A DNA stretch of 64,000 nt, from positions 1,674,001 through 1,738,000 of the forward strand of contig CAWFXD010000001.1 in assembly GCA_963819695.1 (NCBI GenBank). Reading direction: 5' to 3'. The notes below the pieces were generated by a model that did not search any database, had not been told where the DNA came from, and saw only the letters and a program-made list of their open reading frames with translations. Below, piece by piece: positions 51,547 through 61,225 of this stretch (its first letter is position 1; every line of letters starts with the position of its first letter). Both the position numbers and the translations under genes were made by a program. The stretch comes from DASZIT01 sp963819695. GTDB taxonomy: Bacteria; Actinomycetota; Acidimicrobiia; Acidimicrobiales; RAAP-2.

Positions 51547-51552
51547 TAGCCT
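51547..51552 (+). promoter_or_regulatory. -10 box of leaderless gcvT
   Basis: TAGCCT lies six bases before the gcvT GTG, the same box and spacing as at ispH and the DUF512 gene. The 33-base gap leaves no room for a glycine riboswitch. Confidence 0.55.
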
Positions 51553-51558
51553 TTCGGC

Positions 51559-52662
51559 GTGAATGACGCCTTGCCGGACCCCGCCCAACCGTTGCGCCAC
51601 ACCCCGCTGATCAATGCCCACCTCGGCCTCGGGGCCAAGCTGGTGGGCTTCGGGGGTTGGGAGATGCCACTGTCCTACCCGAGTGGGACGTTGGCCGAGC
51701 ACCGGGCCTGCCGGACCGACGCGGTCGCCTTCGATGTGAGCCACCTGGGCACCGTCCGGGTCACCGGGTCTGAGGCCTTCGATCGCCTGCAGGCCGCCCT
51801 CTCCAACGACCTCCGGCGGATCGGCCCGGGCCGGGCCCAGTACACCCACCTGCTCGCCGACGACGACGGCTCGGTGGTCGACGACATCATCGTCTGGTGG
51901 ATCTCCGACGAGGTATTCGACGTCATGCCCAATGCCTCCAATACCGCCCGGGTGGTCGAGGCCATCGGCGGGGACGACACCACCGGCTCCCGGGCCATCA
52001 TCGCCATCCAGGGGCCCCACGCCCGGACCCGTCTCGAGACCATCGCTCCATCCGCCTCCGGGGTGCCCCACTTCCACGTGGCCGATTTCGAGTGGGAGGG
52101 GGTGCCGTGCCTGGTGGCCGGCACCGGCTACACCGGCGAGGAAGGGGTCGAATGCGCGGTCCCGGCGGAGATCGCCGAGTCGTTCTGGTCGGCCGTTCTC
52201 GGCACCGGGATGCAGCCAGCCGGTCTCGGGGCCCGGGACACGCTTCGCCTCGAAGCCGCCCTGCCCCTCCATGGACATGAGTTGGGGCCGGGAATCACCC
52301 CCCTGCAGGCGGGGCTCGGCTGGGTCATCGGCTGGGACAAGGAGACCTTCCGGGGGCGGGACGCCCTGATCGCCGAGAAAGAGGTAGGGCCTCGCCGTCG
52401 TCTGCTGGGAATGACCACCGAGGGCCGCCAACCCCCCCGGGAGGATTCGGTGGTCGCCGAGGACGGCCAGCCGGTCGGCTTCGTCACCAGTGGCAACTTC
52501 TCGCCGATGCTCGAACACGGGATCGCGCTGGCGCTGGTCGACTCCGGAGCGGACGCCGCCCCGGGCACAACCGTTACCATCGAGCAGCGCGGACGAGCCA
52601 TGGAAGCCGCCGTGGTGAAGACGCCGTTTGTCCGAGCCGGGCAATGGGCCACCAGCCGCTAG
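51559..52662 (+). CDS. gcvT: Glycine cleavage system aminomethyltransferase (T protein)
   Basis: Transfers the methylene group from aminomethyl-lipoyl H protein to tetrahydrofolate, 367 residues. Segments: LGAKLVGFGGWEMPLSYPSG, VAFDVSHLGTVRVTGSEAFD, GYTGEEGVECAVP, LGARDTLRLEAALPLHGHEL and the C-terminal barrel GFVTSGNFSPMLEHGIALAL. It is followed 48 bases later by gcvPA. gcvH and lpd are not in the window. Confidence 0.94.
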   Translation: MNDALPDPAQPLRHTPLINAHLGLGAKLVGFGGWEMPLSYPSGTLAEHRACRTDAVAFDVSHLGTVRVTGSEAFDRLQAALSNDLRRIGPGRAQYTHLLADDDGSVVDDIIVWWISDEVFDVMPNASNTARVVEAIGGDDTTGSRAIIAIQGPHARTRLETIAPSASGVPHFHVADFEWEGVPCLVAGTGYTGEEGVECAVPAEIAESFWSAVLGTGMQPAGLGARDTLRLEAALPLHGHELGPGITPLQAGLGWVIGWDKETFRGRDALIAEKEVGPRRRLLGMTTEGRQPPREDSVVAEDGQPVGFVTSGNFSPMLEHGIALALVDSGADAAPGTTVTIEQRGRAMEAAVVKTPFVRAGQWATSR

Positions 52663-52710
52663 TCCGCTAGCCGCCTTCGAGACGACTACCACTCAAGGAG
52701 CAACTACACC

Positions 52711-54061
52711 GTGGGCACCTACATCCCGCATACCGAAGACGAGATTGCCGGCATGCTCGCCTTCTTGGGCCTGTCCACCATCGACGAGCTGTTCGACGAG
52801 GTCCCCGAGGCGCTCAAGCTCCAGCGGGGCCTGGAGTTGGCCGACGGAGCCGGCGAGCCGGACGTACTCGCGCATCTGGATGCCTATGCCGACCGCAACC
52901 CGGCCCGAGCGGACCGTCTGCTGTGCTTCGCCGGCGGAGGGGCCTACGACCACGAGATCCCGGCCGTGACCAAGGCCCTGGCCGGCCGATCCGAGTTCAT
53001 GACGTCCTATACGCCCTACCAACCCGAGGTCGCTCAGGGAGTGCTGCAGGCGGTGTTCGAGTTCCAGACCATGATCGCCCGGCTGTTCGGGCTCCCCGTG
53101 GCCAACGCCTCGCTCTACGACGGGGCCAGCGCCACGGTGGAGGCGGTCAACCTCGGGGTGGCCGCCTCCGGTCGGAACACCGTCTGGGTGTCGGAGGGTG
53201 TCCACCCGCACTGGCGCCAGGTGCTGGCCACCTGTGCGGCGGGAACCGGTCACCGGCTTCGCACGGTCAAGCTGGTCGACGGGGTCACCGTATGGCCCGA
53301 AGGTGACCTGGCCGCCGAACACCAACCCGGCGTGCTGCTGGTGGGCTACCCGAACTATCTCGGATGTCTGGAGGATGTTCCCGCCGCCCGATCGGTATGC
53401 GACCGGAACGGCGCCATGCTGGTGGTGGCCACCGATCCGGTGTCGCTGGGGGTGTTGAAGTCGCCGGGGGAGTGGGGCGCGGATGTCGTGGTGGGGGAAG
53501 GGCAGGTGTTCGGCACCGCCCTCGGCTTCGGTGGCCCGTACCTCGGCCTCTTCGCCTGTGCCCAGTCACAGGTACGGCGCCTGCCGGGACGGTTGGTCGG
53601 GGAGACGGTGGATCTCGACGATCGGCGCGCCTATGTCACCACCCTTCGGGCCCGAGAACAGGACATCCGAAGAGAGAAGGCCACTTCGAACGTCTGCACC
53701 AATCAGACCTTGATGGCGGTCACCGCCGCCATCCAACTGGCCTGGCTGGGGACCGAGGGGCTGGCCGACCTCGCCCTCCGCTGCGCCCGGGCCACCCGGT
53801 ACACCCGTGATGCGCTGATGGCTATCGACGGCGTGGAGCCGTACGCCACCGCCCCGGTGTTCCGTGAGTTCGCGGTTCGGACCCCGTTGCCCGCCGCCAC
53901 GCATGGTCGAACGGCTGGCCGACGCCGGATTCCTGGCCGGCATCCCCCTGGGCCGCGAGTTTCCCGACGGCGAACACAGTCTGTTGATCGCAGTGACGGA
54001 ACGTCGGACCCGGGATGAGATCGACGCCTATGCCACCGCCTTCGCCAAGGCGGTGGCGTGA
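52711..54061 (+). CDS. gcvPA: Glycine dehydrogenase (decarboxylating) subunit 1, frameshifted
   Basis: N-terminal half of the split P protein, about 449 residues from GTG. YIPHTEDEIAGMLAFLGLST, FAGGGAYDHEIPAVTKALAG, FMTSYTPYQPEVAQGVLQAV, YDGASATVEAVNLG and DRRAYVTTLRAREQDIRREK with ATSNVCTNQTLMAV are typical. Near 53902 the frame breaks after VRTPLPAAT; deleting the C before ATGG restores MVERLADAGFLAGIPLG and the stop at 54061. The last base is shared with the gcvPB start (TGATG). Confidence 0.9.
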
Positions 54062-55617
54062 TGAGTGGGTCCAACCGGCTGCCCGGGCCCGCGGCTCCCG
54101 GGGGGAAGGCCACCAGCGCTCCGCTGCTCGGGCGGGATGCAGAGCCGACGATCTTCGAACTCTCCCATCCCGGACGCCGATCATGGTCGTTCCGGACGAC
54201 CGAGCGTCCCCGAGCTCGAGGTGGGAGAGCTGATCCCGATCGAACATGCCCGGTCCGAGCCGGCGCCGTTGGCCGAGGTTTCGGAGCGGGATCTGGTGGC
54301 CCACTTCACCCGCCTCTCTCACCGCCAGTTCTCGGTAGACCTCGGCGCCTACCCGTTGGGGTCATGCACTATGAAGTACAACCCGAAGGTCTGTGATGCG
54401 GTGGCTGCCCTTCCCGGGCTGGCCGGGGTCCACCCGGCGAGCGCCGGAGTCGTTGACCCAGGGGTGGCTGGGTCTGATGGTCGAGGTGGAAGAGACACTG
54501 TGCGAGATCACCGGTATGGCCGCCGCCACCCTGCAACCGGCGGCCGGGGCGTCGGGCGAGCTCACCGGACTGCTGCTCATGCGAGCCTGGCACGCCGCCC
54601 AGGGGGTACCCCGGCACAAGGTGATCATTCCCGACTCCGCCCACGGGACCAATCCGGCCTCGGTCACCCTCGGCGGGTACGAGGTGGTGACGGTGCCGAG
54701 CGATGCCCGGGGTTGTGTGGACATGGAGGCGCTGGCCTCGGTACTGGACGAGGATGTCGCCGGCATCATGTTGACCAACCCGAACACCCTCGGGCTGTTC
54801 GAAGAGGACATCGCCGCCATCGCCGCCGCGGTGCACAAGGTCGGTGGCCTCCTCTACTACGACGGCGCCAACCTCAACGCCATCCTGGGTGTGGTCCGGC
54901 CCGGTGACATGGGATTCGACATCGTCCACATGAACCTCCACAAGACGTTCGCCACCCCCCATGGGGGAGGGGGCCCCGGTGCCGGACCGGTGGCGGTGTC
55001 CGAGCGGCTGGTGCCGTTTCTGCCCGGCCCCCGGCCCGAACGGGTGGTCGACGGTGCGGAGGGGGCGGACGTCTACCGATGGATGACGCCGGAGCAATCG
55101 ATCGGAAGGATGCACTCCTGGCACGGCAACACCCTGGTCCTGGCCCGGGCCCTCGCCTACATTCTGGTCAACGGGGGAGACGGACTTGCAGAAGGTGGCC
55201 CAGATCGCCGTCCTCAACGCCAACTGGATCCGTCAGCGGCTGTCGGGCACCTACGACGTGCCGTTCGACCGGCAGTGCATGCACGAGGTCGTGTTGTCGT
55301 CCCGCAACCTCAAGCAGGCCCACGGGGTGCGGGCGCTCGACATCGCCAAACGGCTTCTCGAAGAGGGGTTCCATTCACCTACCGTCTACTTCCCCCTCAT
55401 CGTCGAGGAGGCCCTGATGATCGAGCCCACCGAGACCGAGAGCCCCCAGACCCTCGAAGCCCTGGCCCAGGCGCTCGAGCTGATCGCCGAAGAGGCGAAT
55501 GCGCTTCCCACCGGATCGATGGCCGAGGCGCCCCGCAACACCCCCGTCCGGCGGGTCGACGAGGCTCGGGCGGCCCGCACCTTGATCCCCACCTTCGACG
55601 CCCGCGCCGAGAACTAG
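54061..55617 (+). CDS. gcvPB: Glycine dehydrogenase (decarboxylating) subunit 2, three frameshifts
   Basis: C-terminal, PLP-binding half of the split P protein, about 517 residues after three single-base corrections: extra G near 54204, extra base near 54440-54445, extra T at 55186-55187. Recognisable parts are TIFELSHPGRRSWSF, LSHRQFSVDLGAYPLGSCTM with KYNPK, IIPDSAHGTNPASVTLGGYE, the PLP lysine in HMNLHKTFATPHGGGGPGAG and HEVVLSSRNLKQAHGVRALD. Each piece is in a different frame but in the right order, so one intact gene with sequence errors is likely. Confidence 0.88.
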
Positions 55618-55632
55618 GCCGCGGCCGTCGTC

Positions 55633-56109
55633 ATGGAAGGGGGCACTTTCAGCACCCGGTTCGTCGGGCCGTATCTGAAGTTCCACGCCTACATCTACGA
55701 GCGGACCGACGGGCGGATCGGCAAGCACTCCAACCGGGTCCCGGCCCTGCTCCTCACCACCACCGGCCGGAAGTCCGGTCAGTCCCGAACCCACGGGCTC
55801 ACCTATTACCGCGATGGCGACGACGTCATCGTGGTGGCATCCAACGGGGGGAGCGACCGTCACCCGGCTTGGTTCCTGAACCTGCAGGCCGAGCCTCGGG
55901 TGAAGGTCCGGCTGGGGCGCCAGGTGGTGGGGGCCACCGCCCGGGTCGCCAGCCCCGAGGAGCGGGCCCGCCTGTGGCCACTGGTCAACCGAGCCTGCCG
56001 GGGCATGGCTCCGGTGTTCCACCCGGGGGCCACCGGTCGGTACGACGTCCACCAGCGGCACACCTCCCGGGAGATCCCGGTGGTGATCATCACTCCCGAC
56101 CTTCCCTGA
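55633..56109 (+). CDS. Deazaflavin (F420)-dependent nitroreductase family protein
   Basis: 158 residues: VGPYLKFHAYIYERTDGRIG, VPALLLTTTGRKSGQSRTHG, VIVVASNGGSDRHPAWFLNL, VVGATARVASPEERARLWPL. This is the Ddn-type split beta-barrel that binds F420 or related cofactors. It lies 15 bases after gcvPB. The physiological substrate, possibly a quinone, is inferred from the family. Confidence 0.9.
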   Translation: MEGGTFSTRFVGPYLKFHAYIYERTDGRIGKHSNRVPALLLTTTGRKSGQSRTHGLTYYRDGDDVIVVASNGGSDRHPAWFLNLQAEPRVKVRLGRQVVGATARVASPEERARLWPLVNRACRGMAPVFHPGATGRYDVHQRHTSREIPVVIITPDLP

Positions 56110-56112
56110 CCG

Positions 56113-56889
56113 TCAGGTGGCGGCGGGGATGGCGTGATGGACGACCCATCCGAGGTCGGCCAGGGCTTCAGGGACCGTCCAGGTCTGCCCGTTCGGCGGA
56201 CATTCAGGTTCTGTTCGCCCTGGGTGTCGAGCATGGCGTTCAGCGCCGCCGGCAGCTTGTGGGAGGTGACATCCGGGGTGGCCGCGGTGGCAAACCGCTC
56301 GTGACCGCTCGGGTCGATGATGAAGAAGCCGTCGGTGTGGTTGACGTCGTAGGTGAGCGGTTGATGGGTCCACCAGTCCAGCTGGGGGGGTGAGCCTTCG
56401 GCTACCTGCTGGGCCACCACGTAGAAGAAGGAGTTCATCGCCGCCACGTTGGCCGGGTCACCGGTCAGGAAGGTCCAGCTGGCCCCGGTGAGCTTGGCGT
56501 AGGCGGCCAATCGTGCCGGTGTGTCCCGCTGGGGGTCGATGGAGTACTCCACGATGGCCACCTGTTTGGCCAGCCCGGCGTGGTCGACCGCCTGCTGGAT
56601 GAGGGAAAGGTTCTCGGTGGTCAACGGGCATACTTCCTGGCACAGGCTCAACATCGGGGCCAGCACCACCGTCTTGCCCCGGAAGCTGGCCAGCGTCGTC
56701 GGCACATTGTGCTGATTCACCAGCGGAATGGACGGGACGGCGCGGTTCTGGACGATTCCCTGCGACGCCGACGGGACACCGGGCGCCGGGTCCGACGAGC
56801 ACCCGGTCAGCGAGATGGCCGCCAACGCCACCACCGCCAACCCCGGGATCAACGTGGGGGAGAATCGGAAGGGGACGTCGGGCCGGCAC
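56113..56889 (-). CDS. SCO1/SenC family copper-handling lipoprotein, two frameshifts
   Basis: About 258 residues. Thioredoxin-like domain with the copper motif CxxxCP in LSLCQEVCPLTTENLSLIQQ and the conserved His in YDVNHTDGFFIIDPSG; these proteins help assemble cytochrome oxidase CuA or act as thiol reductases. The start is obscured. GTG 56889 with TAGTCT seven bases upstream gives a basic N-terminus that joins the lipobox helix (GLAVVALAAISLTGC) if one C is removed from the C5 run (56856-56860). Near 56203 a missing base hides the true end, PPNGQTWTVPEALADLGWVV. Confidence 0.82.
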
Positions 56890-56960
56890 CCGGGTGAGAC
56901 TAGACAGACGCCAATCGAAAGTCAGATCAGGGCGGGCCCCGATTCCCCCTCTCTCGAGGG

Positions 56961-57724
56961 TCAGTCGAGCAGGTCGGGCTGCTCCCGTACGATGCGCTGG
57001 AAAAGGGGCTGGAAGCTGAACCACCCGGCCAGATGCGACCCGACCTGATCATGGGTCGTCTTCGCCATCGCCGGATCGATCAGGATCGGCTGGCCGGCGG
57101 CCGACGCCAGCAACTGGGCCTGGCACGAGCGCTCCATGGTGATGAACCACCACACCGCCTCATCGACCGAATGGCCGACGGTGAGCAGGCCGTGGTTCCG
57201 GAGGATGGTCGCCTTGTTCTCTCCGAGGGCGTGGGCGATCCGCTTGCCTTCCTCGATGTCGAGGACCACCCCGGTGTAGTCATTGAAGACCGAATGGTCA
57301 TCGTAGAAAGCGCAGACATCCTGGGTGATGGGATCGAGGGGCTTGCCCAGGGTTGCCCAGGACTTGCCGTAGATCGAATGGGCGTGGCGGCGGCCACCAC
57401 GTCGGGGCGGGCGGCATGAACCTGGGAGTGAATCGCGAAGGCCGCGGTGTTGACCGGCCGGTCGCCCTCGACAACCACCCCCTCGTCGTTCACCAACAAG
57501 AGGTCGGACACCCGGATGTGCCCGAAGTGCACACCGAACGGATTCACCCAAAAATGGTCGAGGCGTTCGGGATCCCGGGCGGTGATGTGGCCGGCCACGC
57601 CTTCGTCAAAACCGAATTTGGAGAACAGCCGAAACCCGGCGGCCAGTCGCTGCTTGCGGTGGAGGCGTTCCTCCTCGACCGAGTCGAACACCAGTGATTT
57701 CGGCAGCTCGATGATTTCCGGCAT
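56961..57724 (-). CDS. Class II aldolase/adducin family protein, frameshifted
   Basis: About 254 residues. The first part (RLAAGFRLFSKFGFDEGVAG, HITARDPERLDHFWVNPFGV) runs to ARPDVVAAA. The second frame supplies HAHSIYGKSWATLGKPLDPI, GKRIAHALGENKATILRNHG and LLTVGHSVDEAVWWFITMER. The break, one missing base near 57385-57392, falls exactly at the zinc-binding HAH motif. ATG 57724 has GGAGG four bases upstream. It acts on a phosphorylated or hydroxylated sugar-like substrate that cannot be named. Confidence 0.88.
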
Positions 57725-57978
57725 TGTCCCTCCTCGACGTATCGGCAGCAGGCCGCACTCGTGTCGGCGCACCTTGCCTCAGTGTATGCCTCCGGCCAGT
57801 TCCGCTGTCAGATGCAGACTCGAACACCGGGCGAACGTACCTGGTCGGGCCCCTCATCGAGAAAAGTCCGTCAACCCGTCACCGCGGAGATCGAATTGCT
57901 ATGGTTGCGCCGGAAGCAACGGGGCACCACTTGGAATGACGAGAATCGACCCGTAAGGGCCGGAGGCTGGGGGTTACC

Positions 57979-59713
57979 GTGATCGTTGATCCGTACCGGG
58001 GCCGTTCGACCGGATCGAGGCGGCGGGGCCGTCGCGTTCTGGCCTTGCTGATCGGTACCGCCGGCCTGGTCGGTGCCATTCGCGATCGGCGGAGGCACGG
58101 CGGTCGCCGCGGGCCCGCCCAGCACGACCTGCACCAACAACGGGGCTAACCCCGGGTCGCTGGCCGCCGGCACCTACTCGAGCGTGGTGGTGTCGGGAGC
58201 CTGTGCGGTCAATGCCGGGGCCGTCATCGTCAACGGAAACGTCACCGTCCAGCCCGGGGCGGCCCTCTTGGCGGCCTACGCCAACAACTCGGCGGGGTCT
58301 GGCCCTTCCAGCTTGGACGTGACCGGCAACATCATCGCCGGATCGGATTCCACCGTGATCCTCGGTTGCGAGGGGGCCCACTTCGCCTGCATCGATGATC
58401 CCAACCAGGCCAATCCCACCCTGTCCGGAGCCGAGGGAGTGGAAGGAAACATCATCGCAACGGGCGCCTTGGGCGTCCTCGTCCATAACACCACGATTTC
58501 CGGCGACGTGATACAAAACGGCGGAGGCGGAGGTGTCAACTGCACGCCGACCGGTGTCTTCGCGACGTTCATGTCGCCGGTGTACAGCGACTACGAAGAC
58601 AACACCGTCGGTGGGAACATCTCGGTGATCGGCCTCGGGTCCTGCTGGCTGGGCGTCCTCCGGGACCAGGTCGGCGGCAGCATCACCATGAGCAACAACA
58701 CCATGGCCGACCCTGACGCAATGGAAGTCCTCACCAATACGGTGGCCGGCAACGTAATCTGCCAGGGCAACTCTCCGGCCAACCAATTCGGTGACTCGGC
58801 CGGGTCGTCCAACGTGGTGACCGGCTTTGCCGTGGGACAGTGCGGCTTCTCCACCCTGCAGCCCAATCCGGCACCCGCGCCGGCCTCGCCCGGACCCCCG
58901 CCGGTACCGGCCGAACCCGCCGGACCCCTGATGCCCATCTCGGTGCCGAGCGGGACGTTGACTGGCTACACCATGGGTGCCGCCGATGGCGGTATCTTTG
59001 CCCTCGGGGCGGCCGGCTTCTTCGGATCGGGCGCCGGTACTTCGCCGTCGTCCCCGGTCATCGGCATTGCCACCGCACCCGGGGGCCGGGGCTACTACCT
59101 GGCCAGCGCCAACGGCAAGGTCCTCGGTCTGGGCCCGAACGCTCCTTCCTTTGGTGACGTGTCGGCGCTGCCGCTGACCAAGCCAATCGTCGGAATCGCC
59201 ACAGCGCCGGGCGGCGACGGTTACGACCTGGCAGCCTCCGACGGGGGAGTGTTCACCTTCAATACCAAGTTCTACGGCTCGGCCGGAAGCCTCCACCTCA
59301 ACCAACCCGTCGTGGGGATGGCAATGGCGGCCACCGGCGACGGCTACTGGTTGGTCGCCTCCGACGGCGGGATCTTCAACTACGGACCGGGCGCCACCTT
59401 CCAAGGGTCCACCGGCGCGCTCCACCTCAACCAGCCGATCGTCGGGATGGCCGTTGACCCCGCTACGGGTGGCTACTGGTTGGTCGCCTCGGACGGTGGG
59501 GTGTTCAGCTTCAACGCGCCGTTCTACGGTTCTACCGGAAACCTCCACCTCAACCAGCCGATCGTGGGGATGATCGCCGCTCCCGGTGGCAACGGCTACT
59601 GGCTGGTCGCCCGGGACGGTGGGGTGTTCGCCATCGGGCCGGGAGCCAGCTACCAAGGCTCCACCGGGGCTATCCACCTCAACCAGCCGATTGTGGGAAT
59701 CGGCCTGGGCTGA
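57979..59713 (+). CDS. Secreted beta-helix plus six-repeat propeller protein, frameshifted in signal peptide
   Basis: About 577 residues. From GTG 57979 a basic N-terminus and hydrophobic helix (RRVLALLIGTAGLVG) lead, after removal of one base near 58070, into PFAIGGGTAVAAGPPS. Residues about 40-275 look like a right-handed beta-helix (GAVIVNGNVTVQPGAALLAA, VEGNIIATGALGVLVHNTTI, SGDVIQNGG, NTVAGNVICQGN). A proline-rich linker follows, then exactly six repeats (GYTMGAADGG, GYYLASANGK, GYDLAASDGG, and three GYWLVA-type). It is a surface or secreted protein, possibly glycan-binding. Confidence 0.8.
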
Positions 59714-59811
59714 TCTGCCGGTCTGCACCTCCGGTCGGGTCGAACGGGCTCGGCCGGTCGGTTGCGAGCTGACTCCCGGCCGATCCGCGGCTGGGTGGTA
59801 ATAACGACTCG

Positions 59812-60666
59812 ATGAATTCCACCATCGAGCTCGCAGACGGCCGGACGGTCGGGTTCGCCACCTACGGGTCTCCCCGTGGCACCCCGGTCATCTGGTGCCA
59901 TGGCGGCCCCGGGAGCCGAATGGATCCCGTCCACCGGGAGGCCGAAGCTACTGCGGCTGACCTATTGCTCATCGGAATCGACCGGCCCGGATATGGGGCG
60001 TCAACCCCGCTGCCTGGTCGGACGATCGCCGATTGGATACCTGACGCTTTGGCGGTCGTCGATGAGTTGGGCGTCGACGAGTTCCTGACGGCGGGTGAAT
60101 CGACGGGCGGGGCATATGCCCTGGCGCTGGCGGCACTGGTGCCTGACCGTGTTCTGGGGGTTGTCCCTTGCTGTGCCATGACCGACATGCGCTACGAAGA
60201 GGCACGATCCACAATGAGCCGGCCGCACTGCCATGCCGTGTGGGACGCCCCCGACCGACCATCCGCTCTGGCCGCCGCCATCGACGCCCATGGCGAAGGA
60301 GGGAGCAAGATGCGGGGCGGTGGAATGAAGGAGGCGCTCGCGCCGTCCGATATGGCCCTATTCAACGACCCCGTCTGGCAGCAGCAAACGGAGGCGGTAT
60401 TTCGTGAGATGTTCGCCCAGGGCCTGATCGGCTACACCGACGACCGGCTGGCCGACGGTGGAGGCTGGGTTGCATTCGATGTCACGGCGATTACCTGTCC
60501 GGTCACCGTTCTCCATGGAGCGATGGACAAGATGTGCAACGTGGTAAACGCCCACCACACCGTTGAGATCGTTCCCAATGCCCGACTTGTCGTCTACGAG
60601 CACCTCGGGCACTTCAGCATCGAGAACCAACTGATCGCAACGCTCAGTGAGCTGTTGCATCGCTAG
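59812..60666 (+). CDS. Alpha/beta hydrolase
   Basis: 284 residues. Oxyanion-hole region IWCHGGPGSRMDPVHRE, nucleophile elbow TAGESTGGAYALALAAL (Ser), acid in LHGAMDKMCNVVNAH (Asp) and catalytic His in VYEHLGHFSIENQL. The order and spacing fit the proline iminopeptidase/haloalkane dehalogenase branch; the substrate is unknown. TAATAA lies seven bases before the ATG. Confidence 0.88.
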   Translation: MNSTIELADGRTVGFATYGSPRGTPVIWCHGGPGSRMDPVHREAEATAADLLLIGIDRPGYGASTPLPGRTIADWIPDALAVVDELGVDEFLTAGESTGGAYALALAALVPDRVLGVVPCCAMTDMRYEEARSTMSRPHCHAVWDAPDRPSALAAAIDAHGEGGSKMRGGGMKEALAPSDMALFNDPVWQQQTEAVFREMFAQGLIGYTDDRLADGGGWVAFDVTAITCPVTVLHGAMDKMCNVVNAHHTVEIVPNARLVVYEHLGHFSIENQLIATLSELLHR

Positions 60667-60725
60667 CGGCCGCCACGACGAAGAGAGCAGGGACCCGCCC
60701 TCCACCTGGCCTGACCTCACGCCTG

Positions 60726-60753
60726 AGTTGACATAATATACATTATCGGCGAT
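60726..60753 (-). other. dif site for XerC/XerD chromosome dimer resolution
   Basis: On the minus strand the 28 bases read XerC arm ATCGCCGATAA, spacer TGTATA, XerD arm TTATGTCAACT. The inner arms and spacer are identical to E. coli dif (arms ending CATAA and starting TTATGT, spacer TGTATA). The outer parts fit the actinobacterial consensus as I recall it (CCGATAAT...ATTATGTCAA). It is intergenic, AT-rich within GC-rich DNA, and single-copy in the window. This marks the replication terminus region. Confidence 0.85.
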
Positions 60754-60794
60754 TCAGGTGGATCACTGATCACGGCTCCGCCGGCCCGAACTCC

Positions 60795-61145
60795 CTACTC
60801 CCTCACCGGTTCCACCACTATCCCGGTGAGGTCTCGGGCCGCCTCGTAGAGATGTTCGAAGGCGGCTTGGTACGCCTTAGGGCCACGCGAACCGGCCAGA
60901 TCGGCATCGACATCTTCCACGGCGGCCTCGAGACGATACAGATGGTCGTGCAACCGGTGCAGTTCCTTCTCGGCGACGATCACTTGCCCGGCGGGCACAT
61001 GGAGCGCGTCCGCCCGCCGGCGGGCCTCGTAGGCCCTCTGGCGGTGCGACCGGCAGCAGAATCGTCGGGGTCGACCGGCACCCGGCGATTTTGGCAACGG
61101 CCGGCCACACCAGCCGCACCGATGTGTGTCGGGTGATTCCGTCAC
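60795..61145 (-). CDS. Small zinc-finger-like protein
   Basis: 116 residues. The N-terminus CGWCGRPLPKSPGAGRPRRF then CCRSHRQRAYEARRRA is a CxxC...C-x(n)-H type zinc ribbon common in actinobacterial hypotheticals. The rest is helical (VIVAEKELHRLHDHLYRLEA, KAYQAAFEHLYEAARDLTGI). TAATAT lies seven bases before the GTG start, so the mRNA is probably leaderless. A DNA-binding role is possible but unproven. Confidence 0.8.
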   Translation of the reverse strand: MTESPDTHRCGWCGRPLPKSPGAGRPRRFCCRSHRQRAYEARRRADALHVPAGQVIVAEKELHRLHDHLYRLEAAVEDVDADLAGSRGPKAYQAAFEHLYEAARDLTGIVVEPVRE

Positions 61146-61225
61146 GGTGATGATATTAGGCCACTATCGGGTCCCGAAGGTGAAACGCGGGCAACGACGA
61201 CCGATCGTCGTGAATGGGGAACCGG

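Noticed and set aside
51526..51558. Glycine riboswitch before gcvT
   Set aside because: Only 33 bases separate the genes and the -10 box sits six bases before the start, leaving no leader RNA.
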